Positions 53,897 to 61,847 of a stretch of 64,000 nt of DNA are shown here, one piece after another. Location: positions 1-64,000 of the forward strand of contig JAEUPB010000079.1 of assembly GCA_016789955.1 (NCBI GenBank), written 5' to 3'. The notes below the pieces were generated by a model, which ran no database searches, was not told the origin of the DNA, and was given only the letters and a program-made list of their open reading frames with translations. The DNA comes from Rubrivivax sp. GTDB lineage: Bacteria; Pseudomonadota; Gammaproteobacteria; Burkholderiales; Burkholderiaceae_C. The first letter of the stretch is position 1. Each line of letters opens with the position of its first letter. Made by a program: the position numbers and the translations under genes.

Positions 53897-55210
53897 GTGA
53901 GATCGTTGATCCGCGGCGGCCGCGTGATCGATCCGGCCAGCGGCCGCGACGAGGTGGCCGACATTGCCATCGCCGGCGACCGCATCGTGGCGATCGGCCG
54001 CCTCGGGAACGATTTCGAGGCCGAGCGTGTCATCGACGCCGCCGGCCTCGTCGTCGCCCCGGGCCTCGTCGACTTGGCCGCGCGTCTGCGCGAGCCGGGA
54101 CAGGAACATGCCGGCATGCTCGAGAGCGAACTGGCCGCGGCTGCCGCCGGCGGCGTGACGAGCCTGGTCTGCCTGCCCGACACCGATCCCGTGCTCGACG
54201 AACCCGGCCTCGTCGAGATGCTGAAGTTCCGAGCGCGCAAGCTGTCTCGCTGCCGCCTCTTCCCGCTGGGCGCGTTGACGCGCGGGCTGCAGGGCCAGGT
54301 GCTGGCCGAGATGGCCGAGCTCACCGAGAGCGGCTGCATCGGGTTCTCGCAGGGCGACGCGCCGGTGCGCGACACGCAGGTGCTGTTGCGTGCGCTGCAG
54401 TACGCGTCGACCTTCGGCTATTGCGTGTGGCTGCGGCCGCAGGACGCGTGGCTGGGTCTGGGCGTCGCCGGCGCCGGGCCGGTGGCCACGCGGCTGGGCC
54501 TCTCGGGCGTGCCGGTGGCCGCGGAGACGATCGCACTGCAGACCATCGTCGAGCTGGTCCGCATGACCGGGGCCCGCGTGCACCTGTGCCGCTTGTCGAG
54601 TGCCGCCGGCGTCGACCTCGTGCGGCGCGCCAAGGCCGAGGGCCTACCGGTCACCGCGGACGTCAGCATCAACTCGCTGCACCTCACGGACGTCGACATC
54701 GGCTACTTCAACGCGGACATGCGCGTGTCGCCGCCGCTGCGCGGCACGGCCGACCGCGCCGCGCTGCGCGAGGCGCTGGCCGACGGCACGCTCGACGCGC
54801 TCGTCTCCGACCACAACCCGGTGGCCGAGGACGCCAAGAACCTGCCGTTCGCCGAAGCGGAACCGGGCGCGAGCGGCCTCGAACTGCTGCTGCCGCTGGC
54901 CCTGCGGTGGGGCCGCGACCTTGGCCTGTCGCTGCCGCAGACGCTCGCCCGCATCACGGCGGCACCGCTGGCCGTGCTCGGCGAGGCGATCGGTTCGCTG
55001 GCCTCGAGCGCGGGCCGGGTGGTGGAAGGCGGCGTGGCCGACCTGTGCCTCTTTGACCCTTCGATCGAGTGGCGCGCCGACCCCGACACCCTCGTCAGCC
55101 AGGGCAAGCACACACCCTTCGCCTATGCCTCCACCGGCATGGCGCTCGTCGGCCGGGTGCAGCTGACCCTCGTGGCGGGTTCGGTGGCGCACGACAGCCG
55201 CCCGCGGTGA
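53897..55210 (+). CDS. Inactive dihydroorotase homologue (PyrC'-type subunit of ATCase)
   Basis: A 437-aa amidohydrolase-fold protein starting at a GTG. It aligns with dihydroorotase throughout (VVAPGLVDLAARLREPGQEHAG, GVTSLVCLPDTDPVLDEP, DALVSDHNPVAEDAKNLPFAEAEPGASGLELLLPL), but the zinc motif Asp-x-His-x-His reads D59-L-A-A-R. Thus His61 is Ala and His63 is Arg. The later TPHH is replaced by INSLH. It should not hydrolyse dihydroorotate. In Pseudomonas such PyrC' proteins are needed to assemble active PyrB, a role that fits this gene next to pyrB. A separate active pyrC must lie elsewhere. Confidence 0.92.
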   Translation: MRSLIRGGRVIDPASGRDEVADIAIAGDRIVAIGRLGNDFEAERVIDAAGLVVAPGLVDLAARLREPGQEHAGMLESELAAAAAGGVTSLVCLPDTDPVLDEPGLVEMLKFRARKLSRCRLFPLGALTRGLQGQVLAEMAELTESGCIGFSQGDAPVRDTQVLLRALQYASTFGYCVWLRPQDAWLGLGVAGAGPVATRLGLSGVPVAAETIALQTIVELVRMTGARVHLCRLSSAAGVDLVRRAKAEGLPVTADVSINSLHLTDVDIGYFNADMRVSPPLRGTADRAALREALADGTLDALVSDHNPVAEDAKNLPFAEAEPGASGLELLLPLALRWGRDLGLSLPQTLARITAAPLAVLGEAIGSLASSAGRVVEGGVADLCLFDPSIEWRADPDTLVSQGKHTPFAYASTGMALVGRVQLTLVAGSVAHDSRPR

Positions 55211-55959
55211 AGGCGCCGCGCCCGCTGCGCGGCGTGTGGCGCCTGGCGCGCGCCGTGCTGCACGGCCTGCGGGGGCTCGCCATCGTGCTGCTGCTGTTCC
55301 CGCGGCTCGACCGCAGTGCCCGCCAGGGCCACATCCGGCGATGGTCGGCCACGATGTTCGGGCGGATGGGCATGACGCTGCAGCTCGTCGGCACCTTCAA
55401 GCCGGGCTCCAAGCTGATCGTGGCCAACCACGTGTCGTGGCTGGACATCCTCGCCGTGCATGCGGCCTGCCCGGAGGCGCGCTTCGTCTCCAAGGCCGAC
55501 GTGCGGGAGTGGCCACTTGTCAGCCGGCTGGTGGACGCAGGGGAGACGCTGTACATCGAGCGCGAACGCAAGCGCGACGCGATGCGTGTGGTGCACCAGA
55601 CCGCCGAAGCGCTGGCGCGCGGCGACACGGTCGCGGTGTTCCCCGAGGGCACCACCGGGCCCGGGCCGGTGCTGCTGCCGTTCCACGCCAATCTGCTGCA
55701 GGCGGCCATCGCCGCCGAGGTGGCGGTGCAGCCGGTGGTGCTGCGCTATGCCGACCGGCACGGCGCGTTCAGCCCCGATGCCGAGTTCCTCGGCGAGACC
55801 ACGCTCGCGCAGAGCCTGTGGAAGCTGGCCTGTGCCGACGCGATGACCGTGCACGTCATGGCGCTCTCGCCGGTCGGGGCGCGGCACGCCGACCGGCGCG
55901 CGCTCGCCGCCGCGCTGCGCGAGTCCATCGACGCGGAGCTCGCGCCGTTCAGGCGCTGA
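55207..55959 (+). CDS. plsC: 1-acyl-sn-glycerol-3-phosphate acyltransferase (PlsC family)
   Basis: A 250-aa lysophospholipid acyltransferase. The N-terminal membrane helix is LHGLRGLAIVLLLFPRL. The catalytic motif is VANHVSWLDIL (NHxxxxD). Motif II is ETLYIERERKRDA, and the acyl-acceptor motif FPEGTTGPG follows. The start is GTG at 55207, overlapping the pyrC' stop as GTGA, so translation is coupled to it. It may instead be an ornithine-lipid or ferric-type homologue; the substrate is not certain. It converges on gpmA with 6 bases between. Confidence 0.9.
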   Translation: MKAPRPLRGVWRLARAVLHGLRGLAIVLLLFPRLDRSARQGHIRRWSATMFGRMGMTLQLVGTFKPGSKLIVANHVSWLDILAVHAACPEARFVSKADVREWPLVSRLVDAGETLYIERERKRDAMRVVHQTAEALARGDTVAVFPEGTTGPGPVLLPFHANLLQAAIAAEVAVQPVVLRYADRHGAFSPDAEFLGETTLAQSLWKLACADAMTVHVMALSPVGARHADRRALAAALRESIDAELAPFRR

Positions 55960-55965
55960 GCCGGG

Positions 55966-56712
55966 TCAGCCGCGGCGACCCTGCGCCGCCACCGCGGCCG
56001 CCGCGGCTGCAACGGCCTGCGGGTCGCCGAGGTAGTCGCGGCGCTGCGGTTTCAGGTCCTGGTCGAGCTCGTACACGAGCGGGATGCCGTTGGGGATGTT
56101 CAGCCCGACGATGTCGGCGTCGCTGATGCCGTCGAGATACTTCACCAGCGCACGGATGCTGTTGCCGTGCGCGGCGATCACCACGCGCTGCCCCGAGCGG
56201 ATCGCCGGCGCGAGGCGTTCGTGCCAGCACGGCAGCACGCGCGCCACGGTGTCCTTCAGGCACTCGGTCAGCGGCACCTCGCCCGGCGCCAGGCGCGCAT
56301 AGCGCAGGTCGCTGCGCTCGCAGCGCGGGTCCGTCGGTTCGAGGGCCGGCGGCGGCGTGTCGTAGCTGCGCCGCCAGATCAGCACCTGCTCGTCGCCGTA
56401 CTGCCGCGCCATGTCGGCCTTGTTCAGGCCCTGCAGCGCACCGTAATGGCGTTCGTTGAGCCGCCAGTCGTTGACGACGGGCAGCCAGGTGCGCTGCATC
56501 GTGTCCAGCGTGTGCCACAGGGTCCAGATGGCGCGCTGCAGTACCGAGGTGTAGGCGACGTCGAACTCGTAGCCGCCGGCGGCCAGCAGCCGCCCGGCCT
56601 GCCGCGCCTGCTCGACGCCGGTGGCGGTGAGTGGCACGTCGGTCCAGCCGGTGAACCGGTTCTCGAGGTTCCACGTCGATTCCCCGTGGCGGATGAGGAC
56701 GAGCTTGTGCAT
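55966..56712 (-). CDS. gpmA: 2,3-bisphosphoglycerate-dependent phosphoglycerate mutase
   Basis: Glycolytic mutase, 248 aa. The phospho-His motif is [51 protein letters not shown] is the dPGM signature. The second His is in [19 protein letters not shown]. The C-terminal end has an unusual Ala-rich run ([12 protein letters not shown]). It faces the rhodanese gene across a 48-base gap that carries a -10 for the rhodanese. Confidence 0.96.
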   Translation of the reverse strand: MHKLVLIRHGESTWNLENRFTGWTDVPLTATGVEQARQAGRLLAAGGYEFDVAYTSVLQRAIWTLWHTLDTMQRTWLPVVNDWRLNERHYGALQGLNKADMARQYGDEQVLIWRRSYDTPPPALEPTDPRCERSDLRYARLAPGEVPLTECLKDTVARVLPCWHERLAPAIRSGQRVVIAAHGNSIRALVKYLDGISDADIVGLNIPNGIPLVYELDQDLKPQRRDYLGDPQAVAAAAAAVAAQGRRG

Positions 56713-56723
56713 GCGCCGAATCC

Positions 56724-56729
56724 TACAAT
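56724..56729 (+). promoter_or_regulatory. -10 hexamer for rhodanese-grxC genes
   Basis: TACAAT at 56724-56729 gives a start near 56736 and a ~25-base leader before the GTG at 56761. The -35 region is not convincing. Confidence 0.45.
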
Positions 56730-56760
56730 CGCGGGCTTTTCGCCTGCCCGCGCCGCCGCC

Positions 56761-57174
56761 GTGAACTTCTTCGTCGAGAACTGGATCCTGATCCTCGTGG
56801 CCTTCGTCTCGGGCGGTTTGCTCGTGTGGCCCATGGTCCAGCGGGGTGCCGGCGGTTCCTCCGTCGGGACCCAGGAGGCGGTGCGCCTGATCAACCGGGA
56901 GAAGGGCGTGCTGATCGACGTGTCCGAGCCCGCCGAGTACGCCGCCAGCCACGCCGCCGGAGCGCGCAACGCGCCGCTGGGCTCGCTCGACGGCCACAAG
57001 GAATTGCCGTCGAACAAGGCGCTGCCGCTGATCGTGCTGTGCCCCACCGGTGCCCGCGCGGGGCGCGCGGCGGCACTGCTGCGCAAGGCAGGGTACGAGA
57101 AGGCGGTGTCGCTCGCGGGCGGCACCGGGGCCTGGCGCGATGCCAGCCTGCCGCTGGAGAAGTCGAAGGCTTGA
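56761..57174 (+). CDS. Membrane-anchored rhodanese-like protein
   Basis: A 137-aa protein with a start GTG at 56761. One N-terminal helix ([19 protein letters not shown]) anchors a single rhodanese domain whose active loop is [15 protein letters not shown], with the catalytic Cys present. [20 protein letters not shown] is the family's first motif. It probably transfers sulfur or acts in thiol redox at the membrane. It precedes grxC and secB, an arrangement known from other beta- and gammaproteobacteria (YibN-GrxC-SecB). Confidence 0.92.
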   Translation: MNFFVENWILILVAFVSGGLLVWPMVQRGAGGSSVGTQEAVRLINREKGVLIDVSEPAEYAASHAAGARNAPLGSLDGHKELPSNKALPLIVLCPTGARAGRAAALLRKAGYEKAVSLAGGTGAWRDASLPLEKSKA

Positions 57175-57256
57175 GCCGACACCGGCGTTTCCGTCCGCAC
57201 CACCGGGGTATGGAGGCTGCCGGACAATCCCGTTGGTTGGAGAGGCCGAGCGAACG

Positions 57257-57517
57257 ATGAACAACGTCAGGATGTACACCACGCAGGTCTGCCCGTTCTG
57301 CATCCGGGCCAAGGCGCTGCTGAAGCAGCGGGGCGTGGAGGCGATCGAGGAGATCCGGGTCGACCTCGATCCCGGCGAGCGCAACCGAATGGTCGAGATC
57401 ACCGGGCGGCGCACCGTGCCGCAGATCTTCATCGGCCAGACCCACGTCGGCGGCTGTGACGACCTGATCGCGCTCGACCAGCGCGGCGGCCTGATGCCGC
57501 TGCTGCAGGCCGGCTGA
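57257..57517 (+). CDS. grxC: Glutaredoxin 3
   Basis: A dithiol glutaredoxin, 86 aa. The active site is [12 protein letters not shown] (CPFC, where CPYC is usual). The glutathione site is [20 protein letters not shown], with cis-Pro and GG. An extra Cys in GGCDD is common in GrxC. The ATG at 57257 follows the rhodanese gene by 82 bases. Confidence 0.95.
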   Translation: MNNVRMYTTQVCPFCIRAKALLKQRGVEAIEEIRVDLDPGERNRMVEITGRRTVPQIFIGQTHVGGCDDLIALDQRGGLMPLLQAG

Positions 57518-57528
57518 AGTCGCCGCGC

Positions 57529-57579
57529 GATAATCCGCTTCTTGCTTCGGCCGCACCCCGGCATCGCGGGGATGCGGCC
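57529..57579 (+). promoter_or_regulatory. secB promoter with leader hairpin
   Basis: GATAAT at 57529-57534 is a likely -10. A 12-bp stem follows inside the predicted leader: GGCCGCACCCCG (57549-57560) with CGGGG (57567-57571) and TGCGGCC (57573-57579), one bulged A. It could end transcription from grxC or act as leader structure of secB. There is no T-run. Confidence 0.5.
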
Positions 57580-57608
57580 GATCGTCATTCCACCCCGAGC
57601 AGGACACC

Positions 57609-58088
57609 ATGGCAGACAACGATCCCGTGTTCCAGATCCAGCGCATGTACCTCAAGGACCTGTCGCTGGAGCAACCCAACTCGCCGAAGATCCTGCTCGA
57701 GCAAGCGCAACCCCAGGTCGACATCAACCTCGGCGTGGGTGCCGAGTCGGTCGCCGACGGCATCTTCGAGGTCACCGTCACCGCGACCGTCACGACCAAG
57801 GTCGGCGACCGCACGCTGTTCCTCGTCGAAGCCAAGCAGGCCGGCATCTTCGAGATCCGCAACCTGCCGCAGGATCAGTTGCAGGGCATCGTCGGCATCG
57901 TCTGCCCGCAGATGATCTATCCGTACCTGCGCGCGATCGTGTCGGACGTCTGCACCCGCGCCGGGTTCCCGCCGATCCTGCTCACCGAGGTGAACTTCCA
58001 GGCGATGTTCGAAGCCCAGCAGGCCCAGGCGGCAGGCGCAACCAATGGCGCCGGCGACGGGCCGCGCATCATCACCGGCGTGAACTGA
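57609..58088 (+). CDS. secB: Protein-export chaperone SecB
   Basis: A 159-aa tetrameric chaperone that keeps preproteins unfolded for SecA. Typical segments are [85 protein letters not shown]. The C-terminal tail is [17 protein letters not shown] rather than a SecA zinc-site-binding basic tail. SD AGCAGGA precedes the ATG. gpsA follows by 21 bases, the standard grxC-secB-gpsA order. Confidence 0.97.
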   Translation: MADNDPVFQIQRMYLKDLSLEQPNSPKILLEQAQPQVDINLGVGAESVADGIFEVTVTATVTTKVGDRTLFLVEAKQAGIFEIRNLPQDQLQGIVGIVCPQMIYPYLRAIVSDVCTRAGFPPILLTEVNFQAMFEAQQAQAAGATNGAGDGPRIITGVN

Positions 58089-58109
58089 CAGGGCGGCCGG
58101 CGCACGCGG

Positions 58110-59120
58110 ATGCGCATCGTCGTCATCGGCGCCGGCGCCTGGGGCACGGCGCTGGCCGCTGCGGCCAGCGCGCGACACGACGTGGTGCTGTGGGCTCGCG
58201 ATGCCGCGCAGGCCGCGGCGATGCGGGCCGCACACGTCAACGAGCGCTACCTGCCCGGCGTCGCGCTGCCGGCGACGCTGTCGGTGAGCGCCGACTGGGC
58301 GCATGCGCTGCGGCACGGGTCGGGGGCCGAGGCCCTCACGGTGGTCGCCACGCCGATGTCGGAACTGCGCAGGCTGCTCGCGGCCGTGCCCGCCGGGCAC
58401 AGCGTCGTCTGGCTCAGCAAGGGGTTCGAGCAAGGCACCGGCGCGCTCGGCCACGAGATCGCGCGGCAGGTTCGGCCCGGTGCGCCCTGCGCCGTGCTCT
58501 CCGGGCCCAGCTTCGCGCTCGAGGTGGCGCGCGGGCAGGCCACGGCGCTGGTGGCGGCCGGCGAAGACGAGGGCCTGCTGCAGCGTCTCGTGCAGGCGCT
58601 GCACGGCGACGCGCTGCGCATCTACACCTCCAGCGACATCGTGGGCGTCGAGGTCGGCGGCGCGGTGAAGAACGTGCTGGCGATCGCCACCGGCATCGTC
58701 GACGGGCTCGCCGCGGCCGGCGGGCCGTACGCCCCGGGCCTGAACGCACGCGCGGCGCTGATCACGCGCGGCCTTGCCGAGATGACGCGTCTCGGGCTCG
58801 CGCTGGGCGCGCGCGCCGAAACCTTCATGGGGCTGTCGGGTCTCGGCGACCTCGTGCTCACCGCCACGGGGGCGATGTCGCGCAACCGGCAGGTCGGCCT
58901 GCGGCTGGCCGCCGGGCTCGCGCTGGGCGACGTGCTGGCCGAGCTCGGCCATGTGGCCGAAGGCGTCTACTCGGCGGCCACCGTCGTGGCGCGTGCCCGG
59001 CGGCTCGGGGTGGAGGTGCCGATCAGCGAGACCGTCGTCGACGTGCTCGAGGACCGGATCGCACCGGCCGATGCGATCCGTCGGCTGATGTCTCGGCAGG
59101 CACGCGCCGAAGGCGCGTGA
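58110..59120 (+). CDS. gpsA: Glycerol-3-phosphate dehydrogenase [NAD(P)+]
   Basis: Makes sn-glycerol 3-phosphate for phospholipid synthesis, 336 aa. The nucleotide-binding motif is [35 protein letters not shown] and the catalytic Lys in [17 protein letters not shown] are intact. [43 protein letters not shown] is the family's C-terminal signature. It converges on trmL with 16 bases between the genes. Confidence 0.97.
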   Translation: MRIVVIGAGAWGTALAAAASARHDVVLWARDAAQAAAMRAAHVNERYLPGVALPATLSVSADWAHALRHGSGAEALTVVATPMSELRRLLAAVPAGHSVVWLSKGFEQGTGALGHEIARQVRPGAPCAVLSGPSFALEVARGQATALVAAGEDEGLLQRLVQALHGDALRIYTSSDIVGVEVGGAVKNVLAIATGIVDGLAAAGGPYAPGLNARAALITRGLAEMTRLGLALGARAETFMGLSGLGDLVLTATGAMSRNRQVGLRLAAGLALGDVLAELGHVAEGVYSAATVVARARRLGVEVPISETVVDVLEDRIAPADAIRRLMSRQARAEGA

Positions 59121-59136
59121 ACGGGGGTCCCGCCCC

Positions 59137-59607
59137 TCAGGACCCGCCCGCGTAGCCCTGTTGGCGCCACGCCTCGAAGACGACGACGGCCACCGCGTTG
59201 CTCAGGTTCAGGCTGCGCTGGCCGGGCCGCATCGGCAGACGGATGCGCTGTGCCGGCGGAAAGCCTTCGCGCAGGTCCTCGGGCAGCCCCCGGTCCTCGG
59301 ATCCGAACACCAGCCAGTCGCCCGGCTGCCAGCGCACCTCCGAGAAGGGCCGCGCGCCGTGGGTGGTCAACGCGAAGGTGCGATCCGGCTCAGGGCGTTC
59401 AGACGCCAGCAGTGCCGGCCAGCTGCCATGCTGCGTGACCGCCGCGGTTTCGTGATAGTCGAGCCCGGCCCTGCGCAGCAGCCGGTCCTCCATGCGGAAC
59501 CCGAGCGGCTCGACGAGGTGCAGCCGGCACCCCGTGTTGGCGGCCAGCCGGATGACGTTGCCGGTGTTCGGCGGAATCTGCGGCGCCACGAGCACGATGT
59601 GGAACAT
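59137..59607 (-). CDS. trmL: tRNA (cytidine(34)-2'-O)-methyltransferase
   Basis: SPOUT methyltransferase that modifies the wobble base of tRNA-Leu, 156 aa. Segments are [67 protein letters not shown] and [27 protein letters not shown] with the SAM-binding knot. It starts 6 bases after comF and is probably co-transcribed with it. Confidence 0.95.
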   Translation of the reverse strand: [156 protein letters not shown]

Positions 59608-59613
59608 CGCTGG

Positions 59614-60306
59614 TCAGCCGGCAGGGGTTCGTGCGACGGCCCAGACCTGGACCTCGGCGGCGCCGGCCGACAGCAGCGTTCCGGCACACTCGGCCACCGT
59701 GGCGCCGGTCGTCATCACGTCGTCGACGAGCGCGACGCGACGGCCGCGCAGGCGCGGCTGGGCCGCAGACGGCACCCCGAACGCCGAGCGCAGATTGGCC
59801 AGGCGCTGGGCACGGTCCAGCGACGCCTGCTCCGGCGTGTCCAGGTGGCGTTCCAGCAGGTGCACGATCGGCCGCTTCCGCGCGGCGGCCACCTGCCGCG
59901 CGATCAGCCAGGCCTGGTTGTAGCCCCGCGATGCCAGCCGCGTCGGCGAAAGCGGCACGGCCGTCACGAGGTCGGGGTCGGGGGTGGCTGCCGCCGCGAT
60001 CGCCTGCGCCAGCAACCGGCCCAGGGGGCGCGCCAGGTCCACCTGTCCTTCGAACTTCAGGCGCCTCAGCAGCGTATCCCACGGGAAGCCGTAGTCCACC
60101 GCACAGACCGTGTGCGTCTGCGGAGGGGCGTCTCGCAGGCACTCGACACACGGCGCGGAACGCACCGGGAGCCTCAGCGCGCAGCGAGGGCAGCGCGCCG
60201 CACTGTCGTCGGCATGGCTGGCCACGCACGCCGCGCAGACCCGCAGGCCGCCCCAGCGCCGGCACACCGCGCACAGCGTGGTTGTCGAGCCGAAGGCGGC
60301 CAGCAT
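59614..60306 (-). CDS. comF: ComF-family phosphoribosyltransferase-like protein
   Basis: A 230-aa protein with an N-terminal zinc-ribbon (CAVCRRWGGLRVCAACV, then CPRCALR and CVECL) and a C-terminal PRTase fold (VPLSPTRLASRGYNQAWLIARQVA, VALVDDVMTTGATVAECAGTL). ComF helps natural DNA uptake in Haemophilus and Bacillus, and the role here is inferred. The start at 60306 places the zinc-ribbon at the N-terminus; an upstream in-frame ATG (60435) would overlap the divergent gene and is rejected. A -10 hexamer (TATATT, 60318-60313) ends 7 bases upstream of the ATG. Confidence 0.92.
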   Translation of the reverse strand: MLAAFGSTTTLCAVCRRWGGLRVCAACVASHADDSAARCPRCALRLPVRSAPCVECLRDAPPQTHTVCAVDYGFPWDTLLRRLKFEGQVDLARPLGRLLAQAIAAAATPDPDLVTAVPLSPTRLASRGYNQAWLIARQVAAARKRPIVHLLERHLDTPEQASLDRAQRLANLRSAFGVPSAAQPRLRGRRVALVDDVMTTGATVAECAGTLLSAGAAEVQVWAVARTPAG

Positions 60307-60312
60307 CGGGTC

Positions 60313-60320
60313 AATATACT
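60313..60320. promoter_or_regulatory. Shared divergent -10 for comF and the methyltransferase
   Basis: AATATACT is read both ways. Plus strand TATACT (60315-60320) ends 8 bases before the ATG at 60328. Minus strand TATATT (60318-60313) ends 7 bases before the comF ATG at 60306. Neither gene has a Shine-Dalgarno in this 21-base gap. Confidence 0.55.
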
Positions 60321-60327
60321 GCCCCGC

Positions 60328-61230
60328 ATGCTCACGGATCACCGCGCTTCCGCACCCGCGCGGCCCGTGGACGCACGTGCCCTGCAGCGCATCGCCGCAC
60401 GCGTCGCCCGCCAGCCCGACGTGCCGTGGCTGCACCGTGAGGTGGCCCGGCGCATGGCCGAGAAGCTGGCCTGGATCAAGCGGCGGCCTGCGACCATCGT
60501 CGACTGGGGCGCCCAGGCCGGCGGCAGCGCGGACCTGCTGTCTCGGTCCTACCCGGCCGCGCGCATCCTGCCCGTGGAGTCATGCGGCGTGGAGCCTGCC
60601 GAGACGTCCGCCATGCCGTGGTGGCGCCGCCTGCAGCGCAAGGCGCCCAGGCCGGTGCCGCCGGGCGAGTGTCCCGACGCCAGCGCCGAGTTGGTATGGT
60701 CCAACATGGCCCTGCACCACGCGGCCGACATCGCCGCAGTGTTCCGGGAGTGGCGCCGGATCACCGTGGTCGATGGCTTCCTGATGTTCTCCACGCTGGG
60801 GCCGGGCAGCCTCGGCCTGCTGCGCGACGTGTACCGGGACGCCCGGTGGGGCCCGCCGCTGGCGCCGCTGGTCGATATGCATGACCTCGGCGACCTGCTG
60901 GTCGAGTCCGGCTTCGCGGATCCGGTCATGGATCAGGAGACGCTGTCGGTGACCTGGGCGCAGCCCGAGGCACTGCTGCACGACCTGCGCGCCCTCGGCG
61001 GCAACGCAGCCACCGACCGGCATGTCGGCTTGCGCACGCCGCGCTGGCGCCGCGCGCTGTGCGATGCGCTGGAGGCCCGGCGCGACCTGTCGGGACGCAT
61101 CGCGCTCTCGCTGGAGGTGGTGTACGGGCACGCCTTCCGCCCTTCGCCCCGCGTGCGCGGTGCGGAGACGACGACCATCCCGCTGGAGCAGATGCGGGCG
61201 ATGGCGCGCGGCAGCCGGGGCCGATCGTGA
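60328..61230 (+). CDS. BioC-like SAM-dependent methyltransferase
   Basis: A 300-aa protein resembling malonyl-ACP O-methyltransferase BioC. The N-terminus has the BioC helix (DVPWLHREVARRMAEKLAWIKRRPATIVDW). Later segments fit a class I methyltransferase: ASAELVWSNMALHHAADIAAVFREWRRITVVDGFLMFSTLGPGSLGLLRDV and LVDMHDLGDLLVESGFADPVMDQETLSVTW, which match BioC. Motif I is degenerate: DWGAQAGGSADLL instead of a D-x-G-x-G-x-G form. It may have altered SAM binding or be regulatory. It lies between comF and coxB, away from other biotin genes. Confidence 0.82.
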   Translation: MLTDHRASAPARPVDARALQRIAARVARQPDVPWLHREVARRMAEKLAWIKRRPATIVDWGAQAGGSADLLSRSYPAARILPVESCGVEPAETSAMPWWRRLQRKAPRPVPPGECPDASAELVWSNMALHHAADIAAVFREWRRITVVDGFLMFSTLGPGSLGLLRDVYRDARWGPPLAPLVDMHDLGDLLVESGFADPVMDQETLSVTWAQPEALLHDLRALGGNAATDRHVGLRTPRWRRALCDALEARRDLSGRIALSLEVVYGHAFRPSPRVRGAETTTIPLEQMRAMARGSRGRS

Positions 61231-61239
61231 CCCGTAGGC

Positions 61240-61245
61240 TAGAAT
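61240..61245 (+). promoter_or_regulatory. -10 hexamer for the DUF2244-cox operon
   Basis: TAGAAT at 61240-61245, followed by a T-run, gives a start near 61252 and an 11-base leader before the ATG at 61263. No good -35 or Shine-Dalgarno is seen. Confidence 0.45.
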
Positions 61246-61262
61246 TTTTGGCTACTCGCGCC

Positions 61263-61847
61263 ATGTCGACCACCTTGCCTCCACAGCCCTGGCCCGCGCC
61301 GAACGCGTTGTTGCCGGCTGGCGGAGCACATTGGCGGTTCGGGGTGGCCGAGCAGGGTGATTCCGGGTCGGTGCTGCGCTGGCGCATGAGGCGCAACTGC
61401 TCGATCACGCCGGGCCAGATGATGAGCGTCTACCTGTCGCTGTGCGGCGTGTCGCTCGCAGTCGCGGCGATGTTCTTCGTCAACGGAGCGCCGTACGTGC
61501 TCGGCTTCGCCAGCGTCGAACTGCTGGCCGTCGGTGCGGCGCTGCTGGTCTATGCCCGCCATGCGGCCGATCGCGAACTGCTCACGCTCAACGGGCGCCG
61601 GCTCGAGGTTGAACAGGTCGATGGCGGGCAGTCGTCCCGCGCCGCATTCCGGGCCGAGTGGCTCACGGTGGAGCCCAGCGGAGGGCAGGGCTCGCTGATC
61701 GAACTGGCCGGCCAGGGGCAGATGGTCCGCGTGGGCCGCTTCCTGCGGCCCGAGCAGCGTTCCGCATTCGCGCAGGAGCTGCGCCAGGCGTTGCGCTTGG
61801 CGCGCCTGGTCGCGCCGGCACCGTACAACGATTCCACGACACGATGA
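61263..61847 (+). CDS. DUF2244 membrane protein
   Basis: A 194-aa protein of the DUF2244 family. Two helices (LSLCGVSLAVAAMFFVNGAPYVLGFASVELLAVGAALLVYARHA) split a soluble part; the conserved RRNCSITPGQMM and DRELLTLNGRRLEVE segments flank them. The family lies next to cytochrome oxidase genes and is thought to help oxidase function, but no biochemical role is established. The stop overlaps the coxB start as ATGA. A GTG at 61227 overlapping the previous gene is an alternative start. Confidence 0.88.
   Translation: MSTTLPPQPWPAPNALLPAGGAHWRFGVAEQGDSGSVLRWRMRRNCSITPGQMMSVYLSLCGVSLAVAAMFFVNGAPYVLGFASVELLAVGAALLVYARHAADRELLTLNGRRLEVEQVDGGQSSRAAFRAEWLTVEPSGGQGSLIELAGQGQMVRVGRFLRPEQRSAFAQELRQALRLARLVAPAPYNDSTTR

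Noticed and set aside
60307-60435. A longer comF starting at 60435 on the minus strand
   Set aside because: The extra 43 residues overlap the divergent methyltransferase and are unlike ComF; the zinc-ribbon begins right after the ATG at 60306.
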